Positions 17,760-26,885 of a DNA stretch of 61,447 nucleotides are shown piece by piece. The notes below the pieces were generated by a model that was not told the DNA's origin, searched no databases, and saw nothing but the letters and a program-made list of their open reading frames with translations. Every line of letters starts with the position of its first letter. Position 1 is the first letter of the stretch. The DNA comes from Coriobacteriales bacterium (GTDB lineage Bacteria > Actinomycetota > Coriobacteriia > Coriobacteriales > Atopobiaceae). Both the position numbers and the translations under genes were made by a program. The DNA is taken from NCBI GenBank assembly GCA_030529625.1, contig JAUMWN010000005.1, forward strand, positions 1-61,447, given 5' to 3'.

Positions 17760-17764
17760 TGCGA

Positions 17765-19918
17765 TTACTTCTTGCCCTTTTGTGCGAAGGCGCGCCACAC
17801 GTTTTGGTTCACGCCCATAAACGAGGTGCCAGGACCGCTCTGGCCTTTGGGCACGAGCACGATCTGGATGCCCTCCAGTCGTCGCGAGTAGCCAGCTGAG
17901 CCAGAGCGCTCGCCGTTCTTGGCCCAGCCCATCCAGCCAAAGCGTTGGCAATGCACGCGGTAGTACACGTCGTAGCGGCTTGCCATGTCGCCGTAGAGTT
18001 TAATTTGGATGGCCTCCAGGCGAAGACTCTTGCCCGAGGTTCCGCTCATCTTGCCGTCCTTGCGCCAACCCTGCCAACCCATGCGCTGCACGTGCGTGCG
18101 ATACTGGATGCCCCCCGAGCAGGGCAGGCCCCCAAGCGCAACCTTTATGCCCTCAAGGCGCTTTGACTTGCCCGTCGTGCCGCTCATGGTACCGTTGCGC
18201 ACGTACTTCTGCCATCCGTACTTCTGCACATGGGTGCGATACGACACCCATGGGTCTCCTGTCGTCGTGGCTGCAGGAGACGATCCCCCGGCAGCGCTTA
18301 CCTGAAACCCTATGCCCGAGACGGTGCCGCCCGCAGCGATGCTTCCGTTGTAGCTCATGCTGCAGGCCACAAGATTGCACCCTTGCACCGCATACGTGGC
18401 GTTCCAGCCGTTCACAAACGAAATGTCACGCGTAAAGGGGATGCTCACGCTCCACGACGAGCATGCCGGTCCTGTGTTGTGGATGGACAGGTCGTACTGG
18501 TAGCAGGTTCTTCCGCCTCCTGCGTCCCACGAGTTGGTGAGCGCGAGGGTGCATGAGAAGTTTCCCGACTGGAACGTGGTAGCGCCACCGGTTGGGTCGG
18601 CGCCGCCGCCTGAGTCATCGTTGGTGCCTGGCGGCAGGGTGCCATTGAGTGCCTTGAGCAGCCATTGTCCCGACGTGCTGAGGTCGCCGTACCTAAAACC
18701 ACTGGTCGCGTTGCAGGAGCTCTTGAGGATGGAGGCCGACTCGGCCTTGTTGCACAGGCTCCACATGCACCAGCTCACACCAAGGTCGTTTATGGTGGAC
18801 ATCCATGAGTTTGCGGAGGCCTGGTCTATGGAACCATTGCCGCTTGCGTCGCAGATACCAAACTCGCTCACGAACACGGGCAGGCCACCGCGCACGACAC
18901 TGCTCAGGCGACTTCTCAAATCAGCCTTGTGCGTTGCGGCATAAAAGTGCAGTGCGTACATCACATTGCCCTGCGACAGGGGGCTGGCTGCAGCCTTGTC
19001 TATCTCCTGCGACCATGTGGGCGTCCCTACGATTATTACGGCATCGGGATCGTTCTTGCGGATTACCGGAATCACCTGATTGGCATACTGTTTTATGTCG
19101 TTCCATGAGGTACCGCCGTTGGGCTCGTTGCATATCTCGTACAGTACGTTGGTGTTGTTCCTAAACGTACTGGAGATGTCGGCAAAGAACGCCTTGGCCT
19201 CTGCCACATGCATGTTGGGGTTGTTGTCCGATAGGATGTGCCAGTCCACGATGGCGTATAGGTCGTTATTGGCCGCTAGGCGCACGCCCTTCTTTACGAG
19301 CTCGGTGAGCTCGCCCTTGTTGCCTCCCGAGCAATAGCCTCCATACTCTGCCGTATACATGGTAAGCCGCACCACGTTGGCATTCCATTCCGAGCGAAGC
19401 TGCCTAAAGCAGGCGTCGTTCACATAGTCGGGATACCACGCAAGGCCATGCGTGCTCACCCCACGCAGTTGTATGGGCGTGCCGTTCTTGTCAACGAGCC
19501 TGTTGCCGCTTACCCGCAACGCCCCGGCAGAGTTGGGACCGCGTGATGAGGCGCCTTGCACCTCCAGCGCCACATCGTCTTGCGCCCCGTCCGTCGACTG
19601 TATGGATGCGGCTGGGGCGTCTGTGGTCTGTGTGGGCGCCTCCTCCATTTGCAAGCCTTGGCCATTGGGCTCCGGCTCCACGACTACCTCAGGCTCCTCC
19701 CCTAACACCTCTTCGGAAGCAATCACTTCTGCCGATTCGCCTGCAGATGCCTCCTCGCCCTGTGTTGGCACCACCTGCACAGAGTTCTCAACCACCACGT
19801 CGCCCTCTTGCGCCGCAGCTGGTACCCCACCCAGCAGCACGGCACAGGCGAGCATGATGAGAATTGCGATTCCGCACCTGCCCAATACGGTGACCTTTGA
19901 TGCGTCTGTGCGTCCCAT
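17765..19918 (-). CDS. secreted GH5 endoglucanase with CBM2-like and three ChW repeats
   Basis: 717-residue secreted modular cellulase. Parts in order: signal peptide (about 1-38, cleavage near PAAA-QEG); acidic Pro/Glu/Thr-rich linker (about 40-130); GH5 catalytic domain (about 135-430) with acid/base E265 in CNEPNG and nucleophile E352 in VSEFG; CBM2-like domain (about 450-545); three C-terminal ChW repeats, each with YRTHVQ..GW, NG..SGT.G.S and RLEGI..L. The first domain hydrolyses beta-1,4-glucan and the ChW repeats probably hold the enzyme at the surface. The start at 19918 has GAGGAG upstream and gives a proper signal peptide. An in-frame ATG at 19984 is possible. Confidence 0.88.
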   Translation of the reverse strand: MGRTDASKVTVLGRCGIAILIMLACAVLLGGVPAAAQEGDVVVENSVQVVPTQGEEASAGESAEVIASEEVLGEEPEVVVEPEPNGQGLQMEEAPTQTTDAPAASIQSTDGAQDDVALEVQGASSRGPNSAGALRVSGNRLVDKNGTPIQLRGVSTHGLAWYPDYVNDACFRQLRSEWNANVVRLTMYTAEYGGYCSGGNKGELTELVKKGVRLAANNDLYAIVDWHILSDNNPNMHVAEAKAFFADISSTFRNNTNVLYEICNEPNGGTSWNDIKQYANQVIPVIRKNDPDAVIIVGTPTWSQEIDKAAASPLSQGNVMYALHFYAATHKADLRSRLSSVVRGGLPVFVSEFGICDASGNGSIDQASANSWMSTINDLGVSWCMWSLCNKAESASILKSSCNATSGFRYGDLSTSGQWLLKALNGTLPPGTNDDSGGGADPTGGATTFQSGNFSCTLALTNSWDAGGGRTCYQYDLSIHNTGPACSSWSVSIPFTRDISFVNGWNATYAVQGCNLVACSMSYNGSIAAGGTVSGIGFQVSAAGGSSPAATTTGDPWVSYRTHVQKYGWQKYVRNGTMSGTTGKSKRLEGIKVALGGLPCSGGIQYRTHVQRMGWQGWRKDGKMSGTSGKSLRLEAIQIKLYGDMASRYDVYYRVHCQRFGWMGWAKNGERSGSAGYSRRLEGIQIVLVPKGQSGPGTSFMGVNQNVWRAFAQKGKK

Positions 19919-20112
19919 GCCTCGTAGCTCCTCTGCGACCATGGCATAGATAGTTGCATTCATTGTAGCGCCTCGGAGTCCCACGACACAAACGGTTAAA
20001 GTCCTACGCTACCCACATGTTATTCGGCATCGGCACATGGAACAGCACCCTCCCATACGCGCGGCATTCGAATGTCAAGACTTGTCCAGAGACAAGAAGC
20101 AGCGACACGCTC

Positions 20113-21207
20113 CTATGTATGGAGGTCGCGCAAATACTCGTCGAGGAGGGGCATCTCAAACTCGACCTGTCCCATGCGGACCTCACGGATCACACCGTGC
20201 TCAATAAGACGGCGACGGAGATTCGACGCGTTAGTCATGCTTATGCCCATGCGTCGCGCAATCTCGCTGGTGGAGCTTGGGCCTTCGTCTTGCAGCATGG
20301 CATACAGGTACTCGATCTCGCGGGGCCTGAGCTCACGCAGCGTTGGGATGAACACGGACCTCTCCATCTCGGCCCGTGCGCCCTTTATCGCTCGTCTTGC
20401 TTGCGTGATGTCGAAGCGCTGGGAATACGAACCTTCCCTCCACAGGTAGTAGCCAATGAGCTGTATGGCAAACGCGAATCCGCCCGTGGCTTCTGCGACC
20501 GTCGCGAGCGCGTCCTACTCGATGGTCTTGCCGTTCTGCTCAATGGTATCTGCTATTGCCTGCTCTACTTCCACTATGGGAATCATGTCGAGCGGACGTT
20601 GGAACGCCCGGCGGATGAACGATATGCCATCGTCGGAAATAAGAATAGAGACGTGGCTGGGCAAGCCGGCAATGATCAGGGCGACGTCAAGGTCGTTGCG
20701 CATAAAGAACTGGTACAGGTCAACGAAGTCGCAGAAATCGGTGCATCTGGCGTCAACCTCGTCCACGGTAAAGAGAACGCTCGAGCCGTTGTTGCAGAGA
20801 AACTCGACCTCATCCTCGATTCGCTGCAGTGCACTCGGAACAGGGCCATCTTGCAACTCACGCGTGACGCCCACTGGTTCAAACTGTACGCCCACGACAT
20901 GTGACGTTGGCTTCGCTTCCAGAAGGTGGGCAGCGTTCTTTTCCAGGCGCCTCGCAATCGTATTGAGCATTCCCGCACGTGCCGACGAATCCACGCATAT
21001 CCAACCGACGGAGGAGGCCTCACGCGCAATAGTGGTAAGGAGCACCGTCTTGCCAGAGCCTCGTGGTCCCACGAAGACGGTGGTCCTGTTTGGGTCTCCT
21101 GGTCCGTTTGCCAATCCGCCCACGACATCATCGATGTAGTCCTCTCGGCCCGCGAGGGCAAAGGGCACATGGCCGAATGTGGGAGTAAAGGGATTGCCTT
21201 TACGCAT
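20113..21207 (-). pseudogene. AAA/STAND-like ATP-binding protein interrupted by an in-frame TAG
   Basis: One continuous frame of 364 codons is broken only by TAG at 20515-20517 (context GAG-TAG-GAC). The N-terminal 230 residues hold a P-loop (FVGPRGSGKTVLL), a Walker B-like VLFTVDEVD and sensor-like LIIAGLPSH, as in small archaeal-type ATPases. Beyond the stop the frame continues with ATGGFAFAIQLIGYYLWREG and a winged-helix DNA-binding region (SEIARRMGISMTNASNLRRRLIEHGVI). AAAGGAG precedes the ATG. It may be a recent nonsense mutation, a sequencing error, or a truncated ATPase made on purpose. The target is unknown. Confidence 0.78.
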
Positions 21208-21280
21208 AGTCTGACGCTCCTTTCGCTAGCCACATCGTAACAGATTCACAAAGATTCACATTCACTCACATCCCGCGCAT

Positions 21281-23662
21281 TCACTCCTCAAACGGCAAAA
21301 GACTTGAGGACTGTGTGCGCACCGTTGGCCCCGTTATCCCGGGCGTGACCTCGACGTCGCCTACGTCCTTGGTGCACAGGAAGAGTGACCCGACATCTTC
21401 GAGGGCCTCTACGCACGCTCGCGTGGGATGGCCATACCTGTTGTGCTCACCAGCGCTGGCAACGCTCACTTCGGGATCTAGCTGCCTGGCCTGCTCAGGG
21501 AGGATGGAGACAGACGACCCATGGTGGCCCACTTTAAGGAAATCTATGTCGCCTACGTCATTGTGATTAATGAGCTCGGCCAGTTGCTCCTGCTCGGCGT
21601 CACCCGTGAGCAGCCCACAGAGCGAACCGTCGCCACCTTGGTAGTCGATGTAGAGCTGTATGGAGTCGGCGTTGGTGGTGCCGTCTGTCTTGCGCGTTGG
21701 CCATACCATGCGTAGTGAGAACGCTCCCACATGTAGCGTGTCCCCGTACGCCATCTCTTCAACGGGAATGTCTCCCAGTGCGTTGATGGTCTGCATTAGC
21801 TCGGCGGGCAAGTGCCCCTTCACACCGGCACCCACATACACCGCGTCGCAGTCCACCAACCCAACAAGGCCCTGCATGCCTCCATAGTGATCGTCGTGCA
21901 TGTGCGTGATCACCACGGCATCCAGATGCAACACGCCGTTTCTGGCAAGCGCGTTCGACGTCGCATCATCTGCCCCTGCGTCGACCAGCAGAGTTGACGA
22001 CCCATCCTGAACAAGAATCGCATCTCCCTGACCAACGTTGAGCACGCATATGCGCGCGTGCGACCCCATTTCTTGACGCAGGGTTACCACAACGAACAAA
22101 ACGGCCAGTGCCCCCAGGCAAGCACCCGCCCTTCGCGTGGTTACGCGGGGCCAGAACACGAATAGGGCCAGGGCCAGCAGGCACACAAGGATGGTCACTC
22201 GTTCGCCCCATCCTTGGGTTGGCAGGGACGCATATGGGACGCCCGCCACCAGCCGCATGGCAGCGAGCACCACATGCGCTACGGTATCGCAGGCCGCAAG
22301 GGCACACCTTCCTACGATTGGCACCCGCACAAGCGGAATGGACAGCACGCCAAGGAACATGAGCGCGGGAAAGGGCACGCATAAGACGATGCTGGCAACA
22401 GGTCCCACCAGCGAGACGCGACCAAACGACTGCGCAACCAGCGGCATGGTCGCACACGAGGCCACAAGCGAGGCCGAGAAGGACTCGACAATGGCATCCC
22501 TTGCCCCATGCAGGCGTCTTCTTAATGCCTTGGGAACCCTTCGTGGCACGCGTATCCCATCGGCAAACGACGCGCACACGACCGTTGCATATGGCCCAAA
22601 CAGGCACAGGGCGCTCACCGAGCACACCGATAGCACAAATCCCAATTGTCCGCATACCGGCGGATCTGCAAGCGCCATCACAAGCGCGGTAATGCTTACC
22701 GCCGAGAGACCATACGATCGGCGTCCGGCAGTGCCTGCCACACTTGCCATCGACGCCATCACCCATGCGCGCACAGCCGACACCGGCATGCCGCAAAACA
22801 GCACATAGATGCCGCTGGCCATCAAGAGCAGGACGGTGGCGCGTGTCCTTCGCAACCGCATGCGCCCTAATAAGGCGCCCACGAGCATCGTAACAATGGA
22901 CAGGTGGCTTCCCGACACGGCGACCAGGTGCGCAGTGCCCGTTGTCGCGAACAGCTCGTCAAGACCGCGATCTCGAAGCGCACCTCTCCATCCGCACACG
23001 CACCCGGCAAGCAGCGCCCGCTCGTCGCTTTCCTGGGGGCAAAGGGCCTCGAGGGTCGCCTGGCGAGCACGCAACACGATGGAAAGCGGTCCTTCCTGCG
23101 ACCAAGACTCCAGCACCCGAGAAGCCCGTACGCTGCCAACAATGCCCTGCATGCGAGCCGAGACTCCCCACTCATCATCGTCGTTGGGGTGATAAGTGCC
23201 CACGCACCTCAGCACGGCTCCCCGATCGGGGCGGGTGGGACACACAAGCCACACACTACCCAAAGATGACCCATCCAGCATGACCCGAGCACGGCAGCGG
23301 TATCCGCGCTCCCCTTCTGTTGGGTCACTCTCCACCTCTAGGGTCATACGCGACACGGGCGTGTGCGAAAGCCGTTTCTCGTGTACCTGCGCAACCTCAA
23401 GCGCCCGCGTAGTCACCAGGCTGGCGATCACCAGTGCAGCAGCCACCACGAGCAGGCCATAGGGTCGCATGTCCTTGCGAGCGAGCCGCATGACGACAAA
23501 CGCTGCGACGCACAGGCAGGACAGCAGGAGCGCCGCTCGCCCCACGTTGCCGTCCATCCATCCCCTGCCCTCCCGTAAGATCTGGCGCACCACAGCCAGA
23601 ACGCACACCATGGCAGCAAACGAGGCTGGCACATAGGGTCGTCGTACGTCTTTTGTGCTCAT
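21281..23662 (-). CDS. comEC: DNA-uptake channel ComEC/Rec2
   Basis: 793-residue competence protein that moves single-stranded DNA across the membrane. N-terminal membrane helices and a ComEC-type soluble segment (about 1-210) come first. The competence core of about eight helices (about 215-500) contains TGTAHLVAVSGSHLSIV. A C-terminal metallo-beta-lactamase-like domain (from about 535) has NVGQGDAILVQDG and HMHDDHYGG, proposed to degrade the non-transported strand. The ATG overlaps the comEA stop (ATGA), so the two are co-translated. Confidence 0.93.
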   Translation of the reverse strand: MSTKDVRRPYVPASFAAMVCVLAVVRQILREGRGWMDGNVGRAALLLSCLCVAAFVVMRLARKDMRPYGLLVVAAALVIASLVTTRALEVAQVHEKRLSHTPVSRMTLEVESDPTEGERGYRCRARVMLDGSSLGSVWLVCPTRPDRGAVLRCVGTYHPNDDDEWGVSARMQGIVGSVRASRVLESWSQEGPLSIVLRARQATLEALCPQESDERALLAGCVCGWRGALRDRGLDELFATTGTAHLVAVSGSHLSIVTMLVGALLGRMRLRRTRATVLLLMASGIYVLFCGMPVSAVRAWVMASMASVAGTAGRRSYGLSAVSITALVMALADPPVCGQLGFVLSVCSVSALCLFGPYATVVCASFADGIRVPRRVPKALRRRLHGARDAIVESFSASLVASCATMPLVAQSFGRVSLVGPVASIVLCVPFPALMFLGVLSIPLVRVPIVGRCALAACDTVAHVVLAAMRLVAGVPYASLPTQGWGERVTILVCLLALALFVFWPRVTTRRAGACLGALAVLFVVVTLRQEMGSHARICVLNVGQGDAILVQDGSSTLLVDAGADDATSNALARNGVLHLDAVVITHMHDDHYGGMQGLVGLVDCDAVYVGAGVKGHLPAELMQTINALGDIPVEEMAYGDTLHVGAFSLRMVWPTRKTDGTTNADSIQLYIDYQGGDGSLCGLLTGDAEQEQLAELINHNDVGDIDFLKVGHHGSSVSILPEQARQLDPEVSVASAGEHNRYGHPTRACVEALEDVGSLFLCTKDVGDVEVTPGITGPTVRTQSSSLLPFEE

Positions 23663-24393
23663 ACGCAAATGTGATCGCGAATCTTTGAGAACTTCTTCTC
23701 ACCGATGCCAGACACGCGCATGAGGTCCTCGGGCGAGGTAAACGGACCCTGCGACTCCCTATCCTCTATGATCGCGGCAGCCGTGGCATCGCCCACGCCA
23801 CTCAGGGACTTGAGCTCATCTGCATTTGCGGTGTTGATGTTTATCAAGCCAGCATTATTGTCTTGGGTGAATTGGCTCTGGGATGTCTGGACCGCGGTTT
23901 GTGCTGCCTGAGGCTGCAATTGAGCTTCCTCGCCATCGCAGGGAATGTGTACCTTCTCGCCGTCAGTGATGGGAGAAGCTAGGTTCACCGCACTGGTGTC
24001 TGCCTCATCAGAAAGACCACCTGCCTGCTCAACCGCATCCATCACCCGAGGCGTTTCGTCCTCGATGGCATAGACGCCTGGGTTGTGCACTGCGCCATCC
24101 ACATGCACTACCACGCAAGTTGGGGTTGGGCTTGAGGCCGACGTCTGTTTCTCTTGTGGTTTGTCGCCATCTTGGGCGCGCCCTCCGTCGTCTGTAGGGG
24201 ATTCGTCCTCCCCTGCCTCTTGGTCACGTTCGAGGTGCACCACTCCCGCATCTTTGGTGTAAAGCCAATACACGCCTGCAGCGCCCAGCATTACGCATAT
24301 ACCCACGCAAGCGACGATTGCCTTCATCGAGACGCCGTAGCGACGCATTGCCTTGCGCACACCATTGCGCATACTTGCCGATTCCTGTGCCAC
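23659..24393 (-). CDS. comEA: competence DNA-binding protein ComEA
   Basis: Membrane-anchored double-stranded-DNA receptor of natural transformation. The 244-residue protein has an N-terminal helix (about residues 22-44), a low-complexity acidic linker, and an SLBB-like domain (VVVHVDGAVHNPGVYAI). A C-terminal helix-hairpin-helix pair follows (ININTANADELKSLSGVGDATAAAII, then LMRVSGIGEKKFSKI). The start is taken as GTG at 24393, placed correctly after GGGAGGTGATC. An in-frame GTG at 24402 sits inside that site. Its Shine-Dalgarno can pair with an upstream copy (see 24398-24439). Confidence 0.9.
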   Translation of the reverse strand: MAQESASMRNGVRKAMRRYGVSMKAIVACVGICVMLGAAGVYWLYTKDAGVVHLERDQEAGEDESPTDDGGRAQDGDKPQEKQTSASSPTPTCVVVHVDGAVHNPGVYAIEDETPRVMDAVEQAGGLSDEADTSAVNLASPITDGEKVHIPCDGEEAQLQPQAAQTAVQTSQSQFTQDNNAGLININTANADELKSLSGVGDATAAAIIEDRESQGPFTSPEDLMRVSGIGEKKFSKIRDHICV

Positions 24394-24397
24394 AACG

Positions 24398-24439
24398 ATC
24401 ACCTCCCAAACCTGGCCCTATCATGTCACGAGGAGGTGA
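24398..24439 (-). promoter_or_regulatory. possible Shine-Dalgarno-sequestering hairpin before comEA
   Basis: On the reverse strand TCACCTCC (24432-24439) is perfectly complementary to the comEA ribosome site GGAGGTGA (24399-24406), with a loop of about 25 nt. A smaller alternative hairpin, GTCAC-CTCCTC-GTGAC, uses the same upstream arm. This pattern would hold comEA, and through coupling comEC, translationally closed unless the hairpin is opened. Only the complementarity is seen. The regulation is inferred. Confidence 0.4.
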
Positions 24440-24665
24440 CGCGCAAAGGTTTAGGTATGTATGTGACAACAACCTTACGCATATCTTGCAGCAATTGCGC
24501 AGTTCATCGCGTTTGCGCAGGTAGGACGTACGCACCCAAGTCGAATCGGTCGCATTCGAGGATGAAGAAGCCATGAAGGGCAACAAAAACCGCAGATGGA
24601 CCGATGCAACGAAGTTCTTTTATACAGAAAGGCAATTCAGATGAAAGTGGTGTTGCGTGAGGCAA

Positions 24666-24745
24666 GTGTGTACGATTAGGAAGAGGTTACGTTGGGTCAT
24701 GTTGGTGCACAAGTGCCAAAGGTTACACTTCCTAATAGGACACAC
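24666..24745. repeat. GTGTCC/GGGAAGAGG inverted-repeat element, copy C (degenerate)
   Basis: 80-bp palindrome in the 379-nt comEA-thiI spacer. GTGTGTACGATTAGGAAGAGG on the left and CTTCCTAATAGGACACAC on the right pair with several mismatches around a shortened centre. It is related to copies A and B by the GTGT...TAGGAAG and CCAAAGGT segments. The rest of this spacer (24440-24665) shows no gene. Confidence 0.6.
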
Positions 24746-24772
24746 TGTGGGCGTGTGTCACGAAGCAGTGTG

Positions 24773-26014
24773 CTATAGGGAATATGCTGGTGCAAGCTCG
24801 TGATGGCGAGCGCGCAGCTGCTTTGGCGGCTTGTATGCCTTGCACTGGTCGAAGTCCACGTACTCCATAGTCTCCACCAGCTCGTCTATCATGGACTCGT
24901 GGTCGAAGAGCTCCCACGCTTCAAGAATCTGATCCAGGCGCGCATGGGTCTCGGGACGACGGGGCATAAACAGCGTACAGCAGTCCGGAGCGTCCAGTGA
25001 GCTTATGTCATAGGTGCCCAGGTCCCTAGCCCTGCTCATAATCTCCTGCTTGTCCGAGCCAATCAGCGGTCGTAGCACCGGCATCGAAACACACTCGTTT
25101 ACCACCGAGATGTTCTCCAAGGTCTGCGACGCCACTTGACCAAGCGACTCACCGGTAACGAGCGCCTTTGCGTCCTCTAGGGCGGCAATGCGCTCGGCGA
25201 CCCTAAACATCACACGCCTATACATGAGCACGCGTAGGCTCTGCGGTACCACGAGTGATATCTGACGCTGGTGTTCCCCAAAGGGCACCACATACAGCCG
25301 TCCCACTATGCCCGAGGGAGCCATGGCACGTATGAGGTCCTGGCACAGCCATTCGCTCTCATCGGAGGTGACCGGCCTGCCCGAAAAATGCACAGGGACG
25401 CATACCGCACCGCGTCTGCCCACCATCCACGTGGCAACGGGTGAGTCGAACCCACTCGAGAACAGCGAGACAACCTTGCCGGCGGTCCCAACGGGCAATC
25501 CGCCCACACCCGGGCCGGAGTCCACGTACACATACACCGACCCCTGCACCACATGCACCATCACCGTGCAGTCGGGACCGTGCATGAGTACCTTCTTTTG
25601 GGGAAACGCGGCACACAGCTCCGCGCCAACAATCTGATTGAGCTCCAGAGTGTGCAACGGGTAGTCAGTGGACGATCGCCGGGCATGAACCTTAAACGTC
25701 TCCCATGGCTCGGGAGCCTCGCCCAAGGCCTTTACCGCCAAGGCGCAAAATGCCTGCTCGTCCAGTCCGCACCTATAGGCGAGCGACACCCGCGCCACGC
25801 CCGGCACGCGTGAGATGGCATGGGCCATGTCGCTCGTAGCCATGCCATCTCCCGATTCCACGAGCAGATGACCAGAAATCCTGCACACACGAGACACGTC
25901 CATGTCGCGCAACGCATGCGACAGGTTGGCGATCAGTCGGTTCTCGAACGTTGCACGGTTCTTGCCCTTAAGCCCGATCTCGTGATAGTGGACCAGGCAT
26001 ACGCGCTCCGTCAT
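24773..26014 (-). CDS. thiI: tRNA 4-thiouridine synthetase ThiI, without rhodanese domain
   Basis: Transfers sulfur to U8 of tRNA, and in some species also serves thiazole synthesis. The 413-residue protein has an N-terminal ferredoxin-like segment and a THUMP domain (VPGVARVSLAYRCGLDEQAF onward). An adenylation domain with PP-loop SSGFDSPVA follows, plus the DCCTLFMPRRP motif containing the conserved Cys. The C-terminal rhodanese-like domain of the E. coli enzyme is absent, as in most Gram-positives, so sulfur must come directly from a cysteine desulfurase. The ATG overlaps the rpoZ stop by 4 nt. Confidence 0.93.
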   Translation of the reverse strand: MTERVCLVHYHEIGLKGKNRATFENRLIANLSHALRDMDVSRVCRISGHLLVESGDGMATSDMAHAISRVPGVARVSLAYRCGLDEQAFCALAVKALGEAPEPWETFKVHARRSSTDYPLHTLELNQIVGAELCAAFPQKKVLMHGPDCTVMVHVVQGSVYVYVDSGPGVGGLPVGTAGKVVSLFSSGFDSPVATWMVGRRGAVCVPVHFSGRPVTSDESEWLCQDLIRAMAPSGIVGRLYVVPFGEHQRQISLVVPQSLRVLMYRRVMFRVAERIAALEDAKALVTGESLGQVASQTLENISVVNECVSMPVLRPLIGSDKQEIMSRARDLGTYDISSLDAPDCCTLFMPRRPETHARLDQILEAWELFDHESMIDELVETMEYVDFDQCKAYKPPKQLRARHHELAPAYSL

Positions 26015-26304
26015 GAGTTCTGCTGCACCCGAATGTTGGAACCGCGAATGGCCTCGTCGAACTCCTCCTGCACGAAGCCAAGAACGCCGTCGTTGATCTC
26101 CTGCATTGCGGTGGACACCGAGTCCTCGCCCGAGACCATGGTGGTGATATCGTCGAAGTCTTGAATTGCGGTCACGCGAAGGTGCTGGCCACGAAGCATG
26201 TTGTTAATGTCGCATGCGCGCTTGGATGCTATGGAGCACAGCAAAAACGGGTTCTGCTCGGTCTTTGAGAGCAGGGTGTCAATCTCGGGGCTGGTAATCG
26301 ACAT
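26011..26304 (-). CDS. rpoZ: RNA polymerase omega subunit
   Basis: Small RNA polymerase assembly subunit, 97 residues. The conserved core is LLSKTEQNPFLLCSIASKRACDINNMLRG (omega has the pattern NRYxLVxxAxKRARxL). An acidic C-terminal tail follows, with an actinobacterial-like extra AMQEINDG segment. It is 14 nt downstream of gmk, the usual actinobacterial neighbour, and overlaps thiI. AGGCAATC precedes the ATG. Confidence 0.88.
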   Translation of the reverse strand: MSITSPEIDTLLSKTEQNPFLLCSIASKRACDINNMLRGQHLRVTAIQDFDDITTMVSGEDSVSTAMQEINDGVLGFVQEEFDEAIRGSNIRVQQNS

Positions 26305-26318
26305 GTGATTGCCTTTCT

Positions 26319-26885
26319 CTATTGGGACTCATACTGCGCTATGGTTTGCGAGAGCTCGGCAACTGCTGCGTCGAGGTCGTCGTTAACAATGCGAACGTCG
26401 TAGGTGCCTGCCAAGGTGAGCTCCTTGCGAGCGGTTTTGAGCCTCAGGGCCAGTGATTGCGCGGACTCGGTACCCCTACCCTCAAGTCGGCTCACGAGCA
26501 CGTCCCACGAGGGCGGCTCTATAAAGATGCGCACGCAATCGGGGTATACCTTGCGTACGTTGTTGCCACCCTGAACGTCTATCTCCAGAATCACAGACTC
26601 ACCGCGCTGCAGGCAGGCGTCAACCTCGCTTCGCAGCGTGCCATATCGATGGTCGTGGACCTGAGCCCACTCCAGGAACTCCCCACGCTCCACGCGTGCC
26701 GAGAACTCATCGTCGGTGAGAAAGTGATACGAAACGCCATCCCGCTCGCCAGGACGAGCGCTGCGCGTTGTGGCAGAAACGGGCAAACCAATGTTGGGAC
26801 GCTCGTCGCGCACTCGCGCGACAAGCGTCCCCTTGCCTACACCGGCAGGCCCAGATACCACAAAAAGCCGAGGTCGATTCGCCAC
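26319..26885 (-). CDS. gmk: guanylate kinase
   Basis: Phosphorylates GMP to GDP with ATP. 188 residues with P-loop VVSGPAGVGKGTLVARV, the GMP-binding TTRSARPGERDGVSYHF and EFLEWAQVHDHRYGT, and VILEIDVQGGNNV. All are standard for Gmk. The start codon is GTG at 26885, overlapping the last base of the mihF TAG stop, so expression is coupled. It is followed by rpoZ. Confidence 0.95.
   Translation of the reverse strand: MANRPRLFVVSGPAGVGKGTLVARVRDERPNIGLPVSATTRSARPGERDGVSYHFLTDDEFSARVERGEFLEWAQVHDHRYGTLRSEVDACLQRGESVILEIDVQGGNNVRKVYPDCVRIFIEPPSWDVLVSRLEGRGTESAQSLALRLKTARKELTLAGTYDVRIVNDDLDAAVAELSQTIAQYESQ

Noticed and set aside
20515-20517. TAG read as pyrrolysine in the ATPase gene
   Set aside because: No Pyl machinery or methylamine methyltransferase context is visible, and the protein family has no known Pyl residue. 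A nonsense mutation or error is simpler.
24154-24576. 140-codon forward frame, including a small ORF after AGGAGGTGAC near 24431
   Set aside because: It is mostly antisense to comEA and Cys/His/Arg-rich without motifs. The AGGAGGTGAC is explained by complementarity to the comEA ribosome site.
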